In this document: positions 39,106-50,456 of the stretch, in pieces | Numbering within the stretch: the first letter of the stretch is position 1 | Layout: each line of letters opens with the position of its first letter | Notes under the pieces: generated by a model | The model's input: the letters and a program-made list of their open reading frames with translations, nothing else | What the model was told of the DNA's origin: nothing | Databases searched by the model: none | Origin: Theristus sp. LFF4_11 | Taxonomy: Eukaryota > Nematoda > Chromadorea > Monhysterida > Xyalidae | Reading direction: 5' to 3' | DNA length: 64,000 bases | NCBI GenBank assembly: GCA_030248135.1 | Contig: JASANC010003385.1 | Location: 114,387-178,386, forward strand | Translations under genes and position numbers: made by a program

Positions 39106-40852
39106 TTCTTTTCAAGTGCAATGAACCTGTTGCATAAATAAAAGAAATGTCGAAACTGAAGAACAAAATGATAGAACAGAAATGTGATATCACAACACAG
39201 CGAAAACTTTTCATGAAACAACATAATTAACGCCCTTATACTGCAAGAATGAGTACTTCTGCTTTCACTAACAAGAAACACGGAAAATTGTTTCAAAAAT
39301 AAACTGGCTGTCTTGCGCAACATTCGGAAAAAACTGTCGGGACAGAAAAAAGTGTCGTGTTTGTCTCGCGGCCTATCAGCCATTTGGAAAGCACACTAGT
39401 GCTGGCACTAGCGGCGAATCAGAGCTGCAGCAAACGCAATGCATCACCGTACTAAATCTCATTTTTTACTGCGCTTTTTTCGTAACATTTTTAGCGTACA
39501 TTTTAGCGCCTTACGCCAACATTTAGTTCCCCGCGCATCTTGTTTTGACGTCAGAACAAACGTACAGCAACGAAACACACAATGTCAGATTTACTGTTTT
39601 TGTGAAAAACGTGTCTCTCGTTTTTGTTTTAAAAGCTTTCGAAAAAGCAACATCCGTAGTGGCGGCAAGCCATACATATAGATGTGTAATTGTTTTTCGT
39701 GAAAAGTGCGAAATGAAATTTATTTTCTGTCTTTTGGAAACTGCATTGCTTATATACTGGGAAACACCCAGAAACGGTTCATGCCATCAAGCACTGGAAA
39801 TATCGATCTAAAAACTTTCAGAACCAAACTGTTTTCGAACTGATAGCTGCGTCGGATCGGAAGCAGACGATCGAGCGCCGTTTCTGATTGGCTGCACAAG
39901 TATCACAGCCAATCAGGGTGTAGTGGATGCTTACAAAAGCATTAGTTGCGCTATAAGCAAACGTTCAAAGTTCACTAAGTTTGAAAAAAAGAAGTATGGT
40001 AAAACACCAATGTGATGACGATGAATGACACCACAGTCATCATCATTCATGGTGTCGTGTCTGTCTGAGCCAACACATTACAAACGAACGTGATTTTTTG
40101 CGCAACTAAATAAGAAACGGAAATGAAGTTATTGATAAAACCCGACGTCGGGCGAAAGTGGGCAGCCCAGGCCCTGATTGATTTCCAGTTCTCCCCCAGA
40201 GACCGAAAATAGAAAGTCAAACAAGAAAGGCCATAATTCAAAAACCAATCTACGCGAAAGGCCAAGGAAAGATGGCGAATACTGAAAGTAAGCGGAGTTT
40301 CAAAAAGCTACAGCTCTTGCAATATAGAAGAAATCCCACGCGTAAAAGTGTGCTAAATTTAATTTTGCATTTTTTCATATCAATCAACAGGATTTTCGTA
40401 AGAAAGGGAAACGCAAAAAGTTGTAACATTAAGGGAGCCACGCAAAATTTGCGACCATAAATAAAATCAGGATATCCGAACGTATCGCAAGAAAGAAGTC
40501 GAGCCGCATGCTGATTGGCTCCGGTACATTTGTGCAGTAGCACAACCAATCAGGGCTCCAAATCATGCGGATGCGCGAGCGAGCGCCAGCGAGCGGACAG
40601 CGCATCACGCATAATATGAGCCGTTATCCGCTCGCGCGCTTTTTTCAAATTTGCTCGCTGCGTCCAGCGAGCATAGTATAAGCCACAAACTTGGTTCCGT
40701 GCACACGAAACGAACACCCAAAGTTGTGCTTGGAGCCGCGAAAAAAATTTTTTCCGACTACTTTTCATACGCTGTAGACATGAAAAACCTATTCTGAAAA
40801 CAGTGTTACTTCTTTCCCTTTGTCCTTTTTTTTTCAGGTATGTAATCAACAT

Positions 40853-41200
40853 GTGTTCGCCCTTTAAATTTTTACCTGCGACACTTTCACAGTCGAACAA
40901 AAATGTTCCCTAGGGTAATTCCACCCGGAGATTTTGAAAATTGGGTTAATTTTTTACCCCGACCCTGTTTTTGGGTAAAAATTGGGCATTTTTAATTGTT
41001 CGGAGGGTTTTCACCTGGTTTTAAGTGTTCGCCCTTTCAATTTTTAGCTGGGACACTTTCACAGTTGAACAAAAATGTTTCCTAGGGTAATTTCATCCGT
41101 ATTTTTTGAAAATTTTGTTAATTTTTTTGCCCGGGCACTTTTTTGAGTCAAAATTGTGCATTCTTTGAAAGTTCGTAGCATTTTGACTGGGTATCAGTTT
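40853..41200. repeat. Two-copy tandem repeat beside the satellite
   Basis: A ~172-bp unit starting GTGTTCGCCCTTT occurs at 40853 and 41025. Both copies contain CCTAGGGTAATT, the same GGGTAATTC word as the start of the adjacent satellite unit, so the two may share ancestry. Confidence 0.7.
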
Positions 41201-41261
41201 TTCACTCTTACAAATTTTGTCTGAGCTGCGAAAAATAGTAGGAAAAAGGTCTAGTCCGTAG

Positions 41262-43190
41262 TAATTCAATGCGCTGATCACGGATTTTGGGTTAGTTTTC
41301 TTACGTGAGCAACTCTAGATGCTGAATCGTGACGATTTCGGGCGAATCGGCCGTCGAAATTGGCGAAATCGGTCCAGAAACGAAAAACAAGAAAAGATTG
41401 TTTTCCAGGGTAATTCAATGCGCTGATCACGGATTTTGGGTTAGTTTTCTTACGTGAGCAACTCTAGATACTGAATCGTGTCGATTTCGGGCGAATCGGC
41501 CGTGGAAATCGGCGAAATCGGTCTAGAAATGAAAAACAAGAAAACTATGTTTTCCAATGTAATTCAATCCGCTGATCACGGATTTTGGGTTAGTTTTCTT
41601 ATGTGAGCAACTCTAGATACCGAATCGTGACGATTTCGGGCGAATCGGCCGTCGAAATTGGCGAAATCGGTCCAGAAACGAAAAACAAGAAAAAGGTGTT
41701 TTCCAGGGTAATTCAATGCGCTGATCACGGATTTTCGGTTAGTTTTCTTACGTGAGCAACTCTAGATACTGAATCGTAACGATTTCGGGCGAATCGGCCG
41801 TCGAAATTGGCGAAATCGGTCCAGAAACGAAAAACAAGAAAAGGGTGTTTTCCATGGTAATTCAATGCGCTGATCACGGATTTTGGGTTAGTTTTTTATG
41901 TAAGCAACTCTAGATGCTGAATCGTGACGATTTCGGGCGAATCGGTCGTGGAAATTGGCGAAATCGGTCCGGAAACGAAAAACAAGAAAAAGATGTTTTC
42001 CAGGGTAATTCAATGCGGTGATCACGGATTTTGGTTAGTTTTCTTACGTGAGCTACTCTAGATGCTGAATCGTGACGATTTCGGGCGAATCGGCCGTGGA
42101 AATTGGCGAAATCGGTCCAGAAACGAAAAATAAGAAAAGGGTGTTTTCCAGGGTAATTCAATGCGCTGATCACGGATTGTGTGTTAGTTTTTTATGTGAG
42201 CAACTCTAGATATTGAATCGTGACGATTTCGGGCGAATCGGCCGTGGAAATTGGCGAAATCGGTCCAGAAATGAAAAACAAAAAAAAACGGTGTTTTCCG
42301 TGGTAATTAAAAACACTGATCACAGATTTTGTGTTAGTTTTTTCATGTGAGCAACTCTAGATACCGAATCGTGACGATTTCGGGCGAATCGGCCGTCGAA
42401 TTTAGTGAAACCGGTCCAGAAATGAAAAACAAGAAGTCGGTGTTTTCCATGGTAATTCATTGCGCCGATCACGGATTTTGGGTTAGTTTTCTTATGTGAG
42501 CAACTCTAGATACCGAATCGTGACGATTTCGGGCGAATCGGCCGTCGAAATTGGCGAAATCGGTCCAGAAACGAAAAACAAGAAAAGGGTGTTTTCCAGG
42601 GTAATTCAATGCGCTGATTACGGATTTTAAGTTAGTTTTCTTACGTGAGCAACTCTAGATACTGAATCGTGACGATTTCGGGCGAATCGGCCGTGGAAAT
42701 TGGCGAAATCGGTCCAGAAACGAAAAATAAGAAAAGGATGTTTTCCAGGGTAATTCAATGCGCTGATCACGGATTTTGTGTTAGTTTTTTATGTGAGCAA
42801 CTCTAGATACTGAATCGTGACGATTTCGGGCGAATCGGCCGTGGAAATTGGCGAAATTGGTCCAGAAATGAAAAACAAAAAAACGGTGTTTTCCATGGTA
42901 ATTAAATACACTGATCACGGATTTTGTGATAGTTTTTTCATGTGAGCAACTCTAGATACCGAATCGTGACGATTTCGGGCGAATCGGCCGTGGAATTTAG
43001 TGAAACCGGTCCAGAAATGAAAAACAAGAAGTCGGTGTTTTCTATGGTAATTCATTGCGCCGATCACGGCTTTTGGGTCAGTTTTCTTATGTGAGCAATT
43101 TCTAGGTACTGAATCGTGACGATTTTGGGCGAATCGGCCGTAGAAATAGCATAGACGAAATTGGCCTAAAAACGAAAAATGAAAAACCTG
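41262..43190. repeat. 149-bp satellite array, 13 units
   Basis: Units start GTAATTCAATGCGCTGATCA at 41262, 41410, 41559, 41708, 41857, 42005, 42153, 42302, 42452, 42601, 42750, 42898 and 43047, a spacing of 148-150 bp. The most constant part is CGTGACGATTTCGGGCGAAT followed by CGGCCGT. The array lies inside the long intron of the RGS gene. Confidence 0.95.
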
Positions 43191-43251
43191 AGTTGTGTGC
43201 CCAACGTATTGTGATTTTGGTCCGACCTTCGGGGCTTATGTAAAAGTCAGA

Positions 43252-44288
43252 ATATTATCTAAAAATGCGGGAGACGCATATAAAAGGAGGAATATGGCCT
43301 TGTGTAAGCAGTGAAAGACTTGGCTCGACAACCTTTTCAAGTCTCTGATGTGGTACACACGGATACAAGTACATAAGAGTCATATTTTTGCGCCGTTTAT
43401 TTTTTATTTAGGTTGCAAGTGGCAACCCTCGTACATTGTAGACAAATGAAACTTTCACATTTGCTTTTTTCTAGCATTTAGCGACCTTTAAAGCCACTAA
43501 AATAACGATCAGACATCGATCGCTGACACTGGTTTGCACAAAGTGTATCGCAGAGGCATTGGGAACGCAAGGTCTCCTTCTGTGGCAATGACTCACCGGT
43601 TTATCCTGGCACAAGAGTTTGGTAAAAAGGGTGAAAATCAACGGAAGACAACACTTTTTGCACTGGTGCTGCTGTATGCACAGCGGTGCGTACGTTAGCA
43701 ACAACGATAAAGCTACATGCAGCAATGTTTTGCAATCTCTGATGTTTCTGTTTTTTGCACAGAATTTACAGCATAGCCGATTAAACATGGCAGCTTTTTT
43801 CAGGGTGCAAGGAGCGCGCGAATTTTGAATAAAAGAAAAAGAAGTTCAGAAACCAAATTGTATGCCAAATTTGACGCGTTTTTTAAGCTAATGGATTATC
43901 CGTATTATTCTGTTCATTCTTTCTCCCTTGCACACATGATTGGAAATTATGTTGGCATTTTTGAAAAAGACAACTCCTAGTCAGCGACTAATCCCGCCTT
44001 GATGGACTGCCTCATTTATTCGGCCATGCTGTACAGAATTTCGCACATGATGTGATTTTAGACTAAACTGAAGAGGACAATTGAAAAATATCTAGATAAC
44101 TTCAAAATTTTTACGCTTTTCAACAAGCTTGTAAACAACAAACGCGGCGCAAAAATATGACTCTTATGTACTTGTATCCGTGTGTACCACATCAGAGACT
44201 TGAAAAGGTTGTCGAGCCAAGTCTTTCACTGCTTACACAAGGCCATATTCCTCCTTTTATATGCGTCTCCCGCATTTTTAGATAATAT
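43252..44288. mobile_element. 1.04-kb element with ~147-bp inverted repeats
   Basis: The left arm 43252-43400 (ATATTATCTAAAAATGCGGG...) is repeated in inverse at 44143-44288 with near identity. The interior holds MITE B copy 5 and a short minus-strand frame with no recognisable domain. This could be a foldback transposon with a nested insertion. Confidence 0.8.
43769..44034 (+). mobile_element. MITE family B, copy 5
   Basis: Full copy nested inside the inverted-repeat element: starts ACAGCATAGCCGATTAAACA and ends CGGCCATGCTGTACAG. Confidence 0.8.
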
Positions 44289-44429
44289 GAAATATAGCCA
44301 ATTAGGAGCGCAAAAAAGTTTTCCAGTCAAAAAAACTGTTTTTTTTATGGGCGATGGTTTTCTTTTTATGATATCTTGGGTGGTGGGGCGCCTTTTTCCT
44401 AAACCAAACAACACAGAGGCGGAAAAATG

Positions 44430-44496
44430 GTTTTTTTTTTTTTTGTACTGTGCGGGCGCTGTTTTTTTTTTATTTTTTTGTGTTTTGTGTTTTTTT

Positions 44497-44529
<33 letters not shown>

Positions 44530-44750
44530 GGGATGTATTTATAATCAAAAAAAGGGGGGGGGGGGGGGGGGGGGGGGGGGGTGGGGGGGGGGGGTTATTA
44601 TGTAGAGGGGGCTCCCCGTGCTCTCGATATGAAGGGGGGGGGGGGGGGGGGGGGGGGGGAGGGGGGCACTTTGTTGTTTTTTTTTTTTTGTGTTTTGGGG
44701 GTGTGGTGCCGGCGTGGCAGGGAAGGTGGGGGGGGGGGGGTGTCAACCAT
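44430..44750. other. Poly-T/poly-G low-complexity block
   Basis: Runs of tens of G and shorter T runs with almost no other sequence. It resembles the block at 60.3-62.8 kb and is probably a low-quality consensus or an unresolved hairpin/homopolymer region rather than biology. Confidence 0.7.
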
Positions 44751-46333
44751 GGGGTTTATAAACACTAACTTGGTCAGCAAAGTTAAAAACTGCAATTTCG
44801 TAACGAAACCGAGATTCGACGAAACGCCACACGACACAACGTACAGTAGATTACGAATTTGTGGCCTCAGTACGAAGCAGAAAACGTGTGCAGCATTTTT
44901 AACCGAAAACCAAGACCCAGCCAGCGCGCTAAACTGTGCGGCTGGAATAAACTGGCCGGAAAAACTAGCCGCCATGTGTAGTGCACATGGAAATGCAGAA
45001 TGTTGGGTTAGTAGAAAAGAGCTGGCGACATCAATGATACCACATTGGAGTCGTCAATTGCAAGTCAAGCCTTAAAAATTATTTCATAAAAAGTTAGAAA
45101 TGTTCAGAAACGTGTGAGTGTTGTGTGCCCATTAATGCTTCCGACCTTTGTTCTTGTATTTTAGGCTCAGCTCAGGTAACAATGTATCTGGCGAGTTTTG
45201 ATGTGGCCAGCGAGTTTGCTTCATACTGGCTAAAAAAAACCACGACACAGCAAGCATGGCGCTAGCCAGAAAACGGGACCATGCGTGGTTCATTTTTATG
45301 ATATTTATTCCAGAGTGGAGTTAAATTACGTGAGCGGTGCAAAGAGAAAATTATAAAATGTACGAGGCAGTCGCTTTCGCAAAGCGCGTGGGCATCCTGC
45401 AGAAATGTACATATATTTTTTTGTCATGAAACATGGAAAGTCAGGCAGTGGAAATGCATTTGACACACTTTGACCAACCACAGCACTGGAGTTCATCGTT
45501 GTAGATTGCGTTCAAACTCGCTAATCAACGAGAATCATCAGAATGTACAAAAAGGTGTATTGAATCCCAATCTGCACAAATGCAGTTTCCTTCAACCCAT
45601 GCAAAAATTTGAACGAATCATCAAAAAACTACGGAATGCAGAATATTTAGACATGAAATGGCCTCAAGTTCAAAACAATGCGTGGGCACAGCGCACAGCA
45701 TACTGATGTTACAAACAAAATTAAGTTAGTTACATTAACAAACGTGCAGAAAGTTTCCGTTGTTCGTCGCGAATGAAAAGCCTAATTGTGCGTCAGATGT
45801 TTTGAAAGTTGTAAACTGAGTAAACAACATGGTTAAGCGATGAAACGTGACTTTGGCATGTTTATTCTAGGTTTATTCGAACGTGTCGGACCGGAATGAC
45901 GTCATTTCATTCAAACGACGCCCGTTTCTCATGCACATTTACCCCAATCGATACAAGCAACTTTTTTACCCGAAAAGATATCAGGTAAACTCAAGAGTGC
46001 ATGACCTTTGTTTCAGAGCGCATGACTGTCATTTTGATCCGACAGGTTATGATAATAAATAGGCTGTACTTACTCATGCAAAATCAAACATTCGAAATAA
46101 CATCAAAGCCAACTCGAGTTTAGCTGGCTGATTACACAATGCCGACAAAAAGATAAGGTACGATAATGTGTATATTATAATGATGAGGCAAAAAGTTACC
46201 GTTACAATCGGTTTAAACCTACTGTATGTTTCTTTGAAGTTGTCACTTTCTTGGCACAATACACAGGGCCCACGAAAAGTATGAACCGGAATCAGGTTTT
46301 GGTTGGCAACCCAAACAAGACAATTTGTGGCGA

Positions 46334-46482
46334 AATACCGTATTACCCCCATTAAACCCCCGCCCACCATTAATTCCCCCCCCCCCACCATCAATCCCCC
46401 CCCCCCCACCAATAAACCCTCACCCCTAAAAGTCGCTGACGTATTAATCGCCCATGGGGGTTTATTGGAAGTAATACGGTAT
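46334..46482. mobile_element. Short MITE with poly-C core
   Basis: Ends are exact complements (ATACCGTATTAC and GTAATACGGTAT). The core consists of CCCCCACCA-type repeats. It is non-coding. Confidence 0.65.
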
Positions 46483-46758
46483 GTCCTTTTTCTAACCCTA
46501 TCCCGCTTTTTCATCTTTTGCGGGCTCTGTATTTTGCCTGAAAAAGTTACAGGTTTACAGAAACATACTGTACTTTTGTGAACAGCTGAGTTGAATTTTT
46601 TTGAATTTGAATTTTTTTAATCAAGACATGCTTGATACGTTGCACCGGAAGGACCTGGGTGGACCGCTAGGCGCTCAGCTGTCTCGTCCCTCAATTCACA
46701 TTCAAATGACAAAAAAAACTTTTAAAAAATTCAAAATTTAGAATAAAAAGTCTCCAAC

Positions 46759-48757
46759 CTGACTGCCAGCGCTGCCTTCGAGGCCGGAATCGACCGACCC
46801 ATAGAAATGGAACATCTTCGCTTTCTCGCACGCCAAATGCTTGCGACCACCGAACGGGGCGGCCAATAGAAAATACCAGCCGTCGATCGCCTGCAACAAT
46901 ACAACGTAGCGAAAATGTGTTGTTCGAGATGTGTTTTGTTAACAAAGTTTCGCAATTGTTCAAATGGATGTTCAGAGACAGTAAACACTAAACAGTATGG
47001 ATCTCATTTATGAAATATGCGCTGCTGATTGAACTTTGACCAACAAAGGACATTCGAGTTTCGAGTTGCAAGCCTGATTCACTCAAAACTAAAAATTTCA
47101 GGCAAAAAATATTCTAAGGCTTCAAAACACATTTTCGAATCAGCCGATTGGGAACTTAATTAAGAAAATCATTGAGTTGAATGAGGATATTCTTAATGAA
47201 AACAGTTTCCGTGACATTTCGTAATCATGCACAGCAAACAAATGAGCACCCACAAGATATGAACTGACTTCAGATGTTCAAATCGAAGATTTTGGTTGGT
47301 TCACTCGTTGGTCTCAAACCAATTAGCGCGCAATATTCACAGTTCACTACGACCGCTTGTGTGTTTTTGACAGTGATAAAAGATACATCGAAAGTATAAA
47401 AACCACGTGGGGCGTGTGCAACACGGTGACAAAATCTGTCACTGCCAGATTTCAGACTGATAAATATGCAAAAGCAAATTATATAACAAAAAAACTGCAG
47501 AGACGAAATGCAAGTTGCGGTCGAATTTGAGTTGCATCTCCACCCACGGGCGAACGTCAGATGCAGCAAGAATATTGCTAATGAGATAAACGTGACAACC
47601 ACCTATGTACGAACAAGTTTAGGGGAAACTGAGAGCTAATAAACGCTGAAACTAAAAATAAACTTGTTAGCATCATGGTGAAAACTCGTATGAGACGCTG
47701 TCGACTGCAAGTTTTCAATTAAAAAAAGATACAAAAGAAAAGGTGCTTTCTTTCAATCTTTCATATATATCCACCCGAGAATAAATCCTGAAAAACAGTT
47801 TACTGTATCTCATCCTATAAATTTTCTAGCCTCACTCATGCTTACTAAAATAAATGTAAGATGAATGAACTCATGGGCAAATGTCAGCCACAAGTAGAAC
47901 CCAATGAAAGCAACGCTGCTCATTCTCCTGCCGTATTGGGTCTCAGAACGATCAAGCATCGAACGGCGTTTGTCAGTTTTCGGGAATGCTTGGAAAACGA
48001 GTAAGACCATTAGAAGCGGCGGTGACTCATTTGTGTTCAATGGTATACACTTTGAAGGATCAAGTTCGTCTGTAGATACATGTGTAGCGTGTCGATACCC
48101 AAATACAGTAGGAACCGCCTGCTATCCAAGACCAAGTGTTCCATGCCAGTTGACTGCACGTCGCTTACGGACCCAGTCAGCGTGCCCGATTCATTCGTGC
48201 CGCAATGAACAGTTTTTTTTTCTCAAATTGAAAACAGCAAGACAACGGTGTGTTTGTGTGTGTATCATTAATTATTTGAAGTTCTGTGACTCACTGGGTT
48301 TGCAGACGGGAAAGGAAACTAATTTCAATCTACATGTGGCAATTCAAAGTCGCTTTAGTGATTTTCGACTTCATTCAGGAAACTCGGACCACTTTGCCAA
48401 TTTTGAACTCCGGTGTCATGCATGAAACTGTTTGCCTATCTATGCGCGCATTTGGACCGAAATAAAAGCTCATACCTTGTTTTTTCGGATGAGCGACTTG
48501 ACGGTGAACGTCATGCAACCGAGGAAACTGCTGCGTCTGAAAAAGACATGCCGAAAATAAAAAATGCAATAAAAAAATCAAGCGTGCTGATAAATCAACG
48601 GCTGCACCTCCAACCAATCAGCGCTCGCAGCATTAAAATTGGCATCCAATCAGCATTTCATGTTCAGTTTGATATAGAAAACACTCACTGCGTGTTGACG
48701 TCTCGCGTGAACGCACTGATCAACAACCGTTTGTTCTCGTCGCCCGGCAGCAGTTCA
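46759..48757 (-). CDS. C2-domain exons of the C2-RGS gene (5' end missing)
   Basis: Three minus-strand exons, 48689-48757, 48476-48536 and 46759-46890, join in phase and encode the second half of a C2 domain: ELLPGDENKRLLISAF, then RRSSFLGCMTFTVKSL, then AIDGWYFLLAAPFGGRKHL. The FLGCM-F and GWY-LL-GR-KHL pattern is what follows the calcium loops in the C2 domain of RGS3-type proteins. The last exon ends in phase 0 and continues in phase 0 into the RGS linker exon at 35324. C2 domains bind membranes or partner proteins, which would position the RGS box at the membrane. The exon encoding the first half of the C2 domain and the start codon were not found up to 49.36 kb, where the Polinton-like element begins. 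Confidence 0.8.
48280..48475 (+). repeat. Dispersed repeat family A, copy 5 (at a splice donor)
   Basis: Ends CCGAAATAAAAGCTCATAC at 48475; the next base is the last base of the C2 exon. On the gene strand the repeat terminus GTATGAGC is therefore the 5' splice site of the following intron. Confidence 0.8.
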
Positions 48758-49367
48758 CTGAAAAATTTGGCGTTCTTCTTCAATTTTTCAACACCAAGAA
48801 TGACTTCGAAAACAGAAATTGCAACACAAAAGCGCGGGAAAATATGAAAAATTATGCTCTTCAAGCATACACTTTGTTGCATTTGAAAATAAATAAATAA
48901 TGAAATTACACAAACACCGAAAGCAAAACACATGTCATTGCGATTCTGTCACAGACGCCTGTTACAAATTCATTACTGCAATATTTGAAAGGCGGCAATG
49001 GGAATCATTTTCCCGTACTGAACGGATGGTTTTAAAAAGAATGTAACGATTTTTGAGGTTTATACGTGTTTCAATCAAACTCAAAAATACATGTCATTAT
49101 CTTCAAGGTTACCACTTTCGTTCGTATTTCTATAAAAGCGGTTTTCGAAAAACCCATTTCCACAGATTCTAATTCAGATTCTGAAAACGAGGAACTGAAA
49201 AAAACTGAACATCTCAAAACAATCGCGCTAATCACGCAAAGAACTAAAGTGTGTGCTCCTAAAAAAAACAACAGAAGCCCCTAAATTTCGCAATTCCCGC
49301 TGGAATGCGCTTGAATCAAAATGTCTGCTCTCTGCAGTAGTATAGTAGGGGCATCGGAACGACTGAA
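48758..49367. other. No gene seen; host flank of the viral element
   Basis: AT-rich, without the expected upstream C2 exon of the RGS gene. A plus-strand frame at 49066-49284 has no recognisable domain. Confidence 0.5.
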
Positions 49368-49832
49368 GTTATCCAACTTACACCGGGAACCCGTTTCAGG
49401 TCATATCACCGAAATCAGGCCGTGACCCACGCTTTCAAGCTCTTCACCCGCCCCTTTCACCCATATAACTGCAAATCAAGCAGCGATTAACTGAATTTCA
49501 GCCATCTGCATGAACGAGAACAGTCACCGGGAAAATCCGCTAAGTTGTGAAAATTCGAAACGTCTACCGTTATCCAACTTTCACCAGCAACCCGTTTCAG
49601 GTCATATCACCGAAATCAGGCCGTGACCCACGCTTTCAAGCTCTTCACCCGCCCTTTTCACCCATATAACTGCAAATCAAGCAGCGATTAACTGAATTTC
49701 AGCCATCTGCATGAACGAGAACAGTCACCGGGAAAATCCGCTAAGTTGTGAAAATTCGAAACAACTACCGTTATCCAACTTTCACCAGCAACCCGTTTCG
49801 GGTCATATCACTGAAATCACACCGTGACCGTG
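49368..49832. repeat. 201-bp tandem repeat at the left edge of the element
   Basis: GTTATCCAACTT starts units at 49368, 49569 and 49770. The first two are nearly identical; the third is cut after ~60 bp, where it merges into the 3' end of the ALKBH2-like ORF. Repeats at an element edge could be part of its terminal repeat or mark a rearranged junction. Confidence 0.85.
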
Positions 49833-50187
49833 ACAACTCTGTCCCGCAAATTTTATTGATCTTTTCCAAAAGCGCCCGTATCACAGGGTCCATTGGTGTT
49901 TTCCCTTCTAGCGACTGACCCAAATAACTATAGCGCAAGTTTCTTTCGGTTCCAAATGCGGCTTGTTTCCTTGAGATATTGCGATATTTCCCTCCCACAA
50001 GCACTTGTGTTTGACTATCATCGAGATAATCAATGTTGTCTTTAAGATAGGTGAAGATTTTTTCTGACACGGGCTTATTAAGCAAGAAGAAATGCAACAG
50101 CTCCATTTTGTGTCGATTAGCCGTGAATAGTTTTTCTGGGTATGAAACAGGCGTCAAAGACTCAATTTCAGAAGTCAGACTCGACAT
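49771..50187 (-). pseudogene. ALKBH2/AlkB-like dioxygenase, N-terminal half only
   Basis: AlkB-family enzymes are Fe(II)/2-oxoglutarate dioxygenases that remove alkyl groups from DNA bases. The 138-aa frame matches the first half of the ALKBH2/3 type: TQVLVGGKYRNISRKQAAFG (the 'PRKQA-x-YG' region), LRYSYLGQ, then PMDPVIRALLEKINK. The family's next segment, with the Asn-x-Tyr stretch, the iron-binding His-x-Asp...His and the 2-oxoglutarate Arg, is missing. Instead, after CGTEL (about 49842) the frame runs into the 201-bp tandem repeat and stops. It is therefore a truncated gene, broken by the repeat or by misassembly, and cannot be catalytic as it stands. It is divergently arranged with the 50457 gene across a 270-bp gap that probably holds promoters for both. 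Confidence 0.7.
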
Positions 50188-50456
50188 TTTGGAACAATCG
50201 AATTTTGTTTCTGGAGACCATTAGAGATATACACTGTGAAATCTGCCCGCGTCATGTTCAGAAACAACCACACAAACAATTAACATTGTTTTGTTTTATA
50301 CTTAACAAACAACCGCTTTTTTACGACCTTATGGGGTTTCAAACGGGCCGGCCTCGGTTCAATACAGTCATTTCATTTCACTCAAACAATTTAGTTCACT
50401 CATAAGAAATTAAACAAAAACATTTTCAAACAAACACTTGTTTACTTGCCTGACAA

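Larger units (their letters stand above)
294..48653. other. Over-represented CCAATCAG motif across the host part
   Basis: Exact copies, either strand, start at 294, 3332, 4055, 8628, 8767, 8796, 15501, 16517, 16798, 19065, 28296, 31948, 34142, 34523, 37402, 38070, 38100, 39884, 39909, 40511, 40546, 48614 and 48646. They occur in introns, intergenic DNA and coding exons. None was seen in the element at 49.4-60.3 kb. Confidence 0.75.

Noticed and set aside
44399..44975. Proline- or glycine-rich frames on both strands
   Set aside because: Produced by poly-G runs; the same artefact type as at 60-62 kb.
3627..45915. CRISPR array
   Set aside because: Regular repeats present (149-bp satellite, 201-bp units) are far too long, have no unique spacers, and the DNA is eukaryotic.
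46074..46514. 146-aa minus-strand frame with glycine repeats
   Set aside because: The glycine stretch is the poly-C core of a MITE; the rest has no recognisable domain.
47904..48425. 173-aa plus-strand frame
   Set aside because: Its second half is repeat A read in sense and it lies in an intron of the minus-strand C2-RGS gene; no domain.
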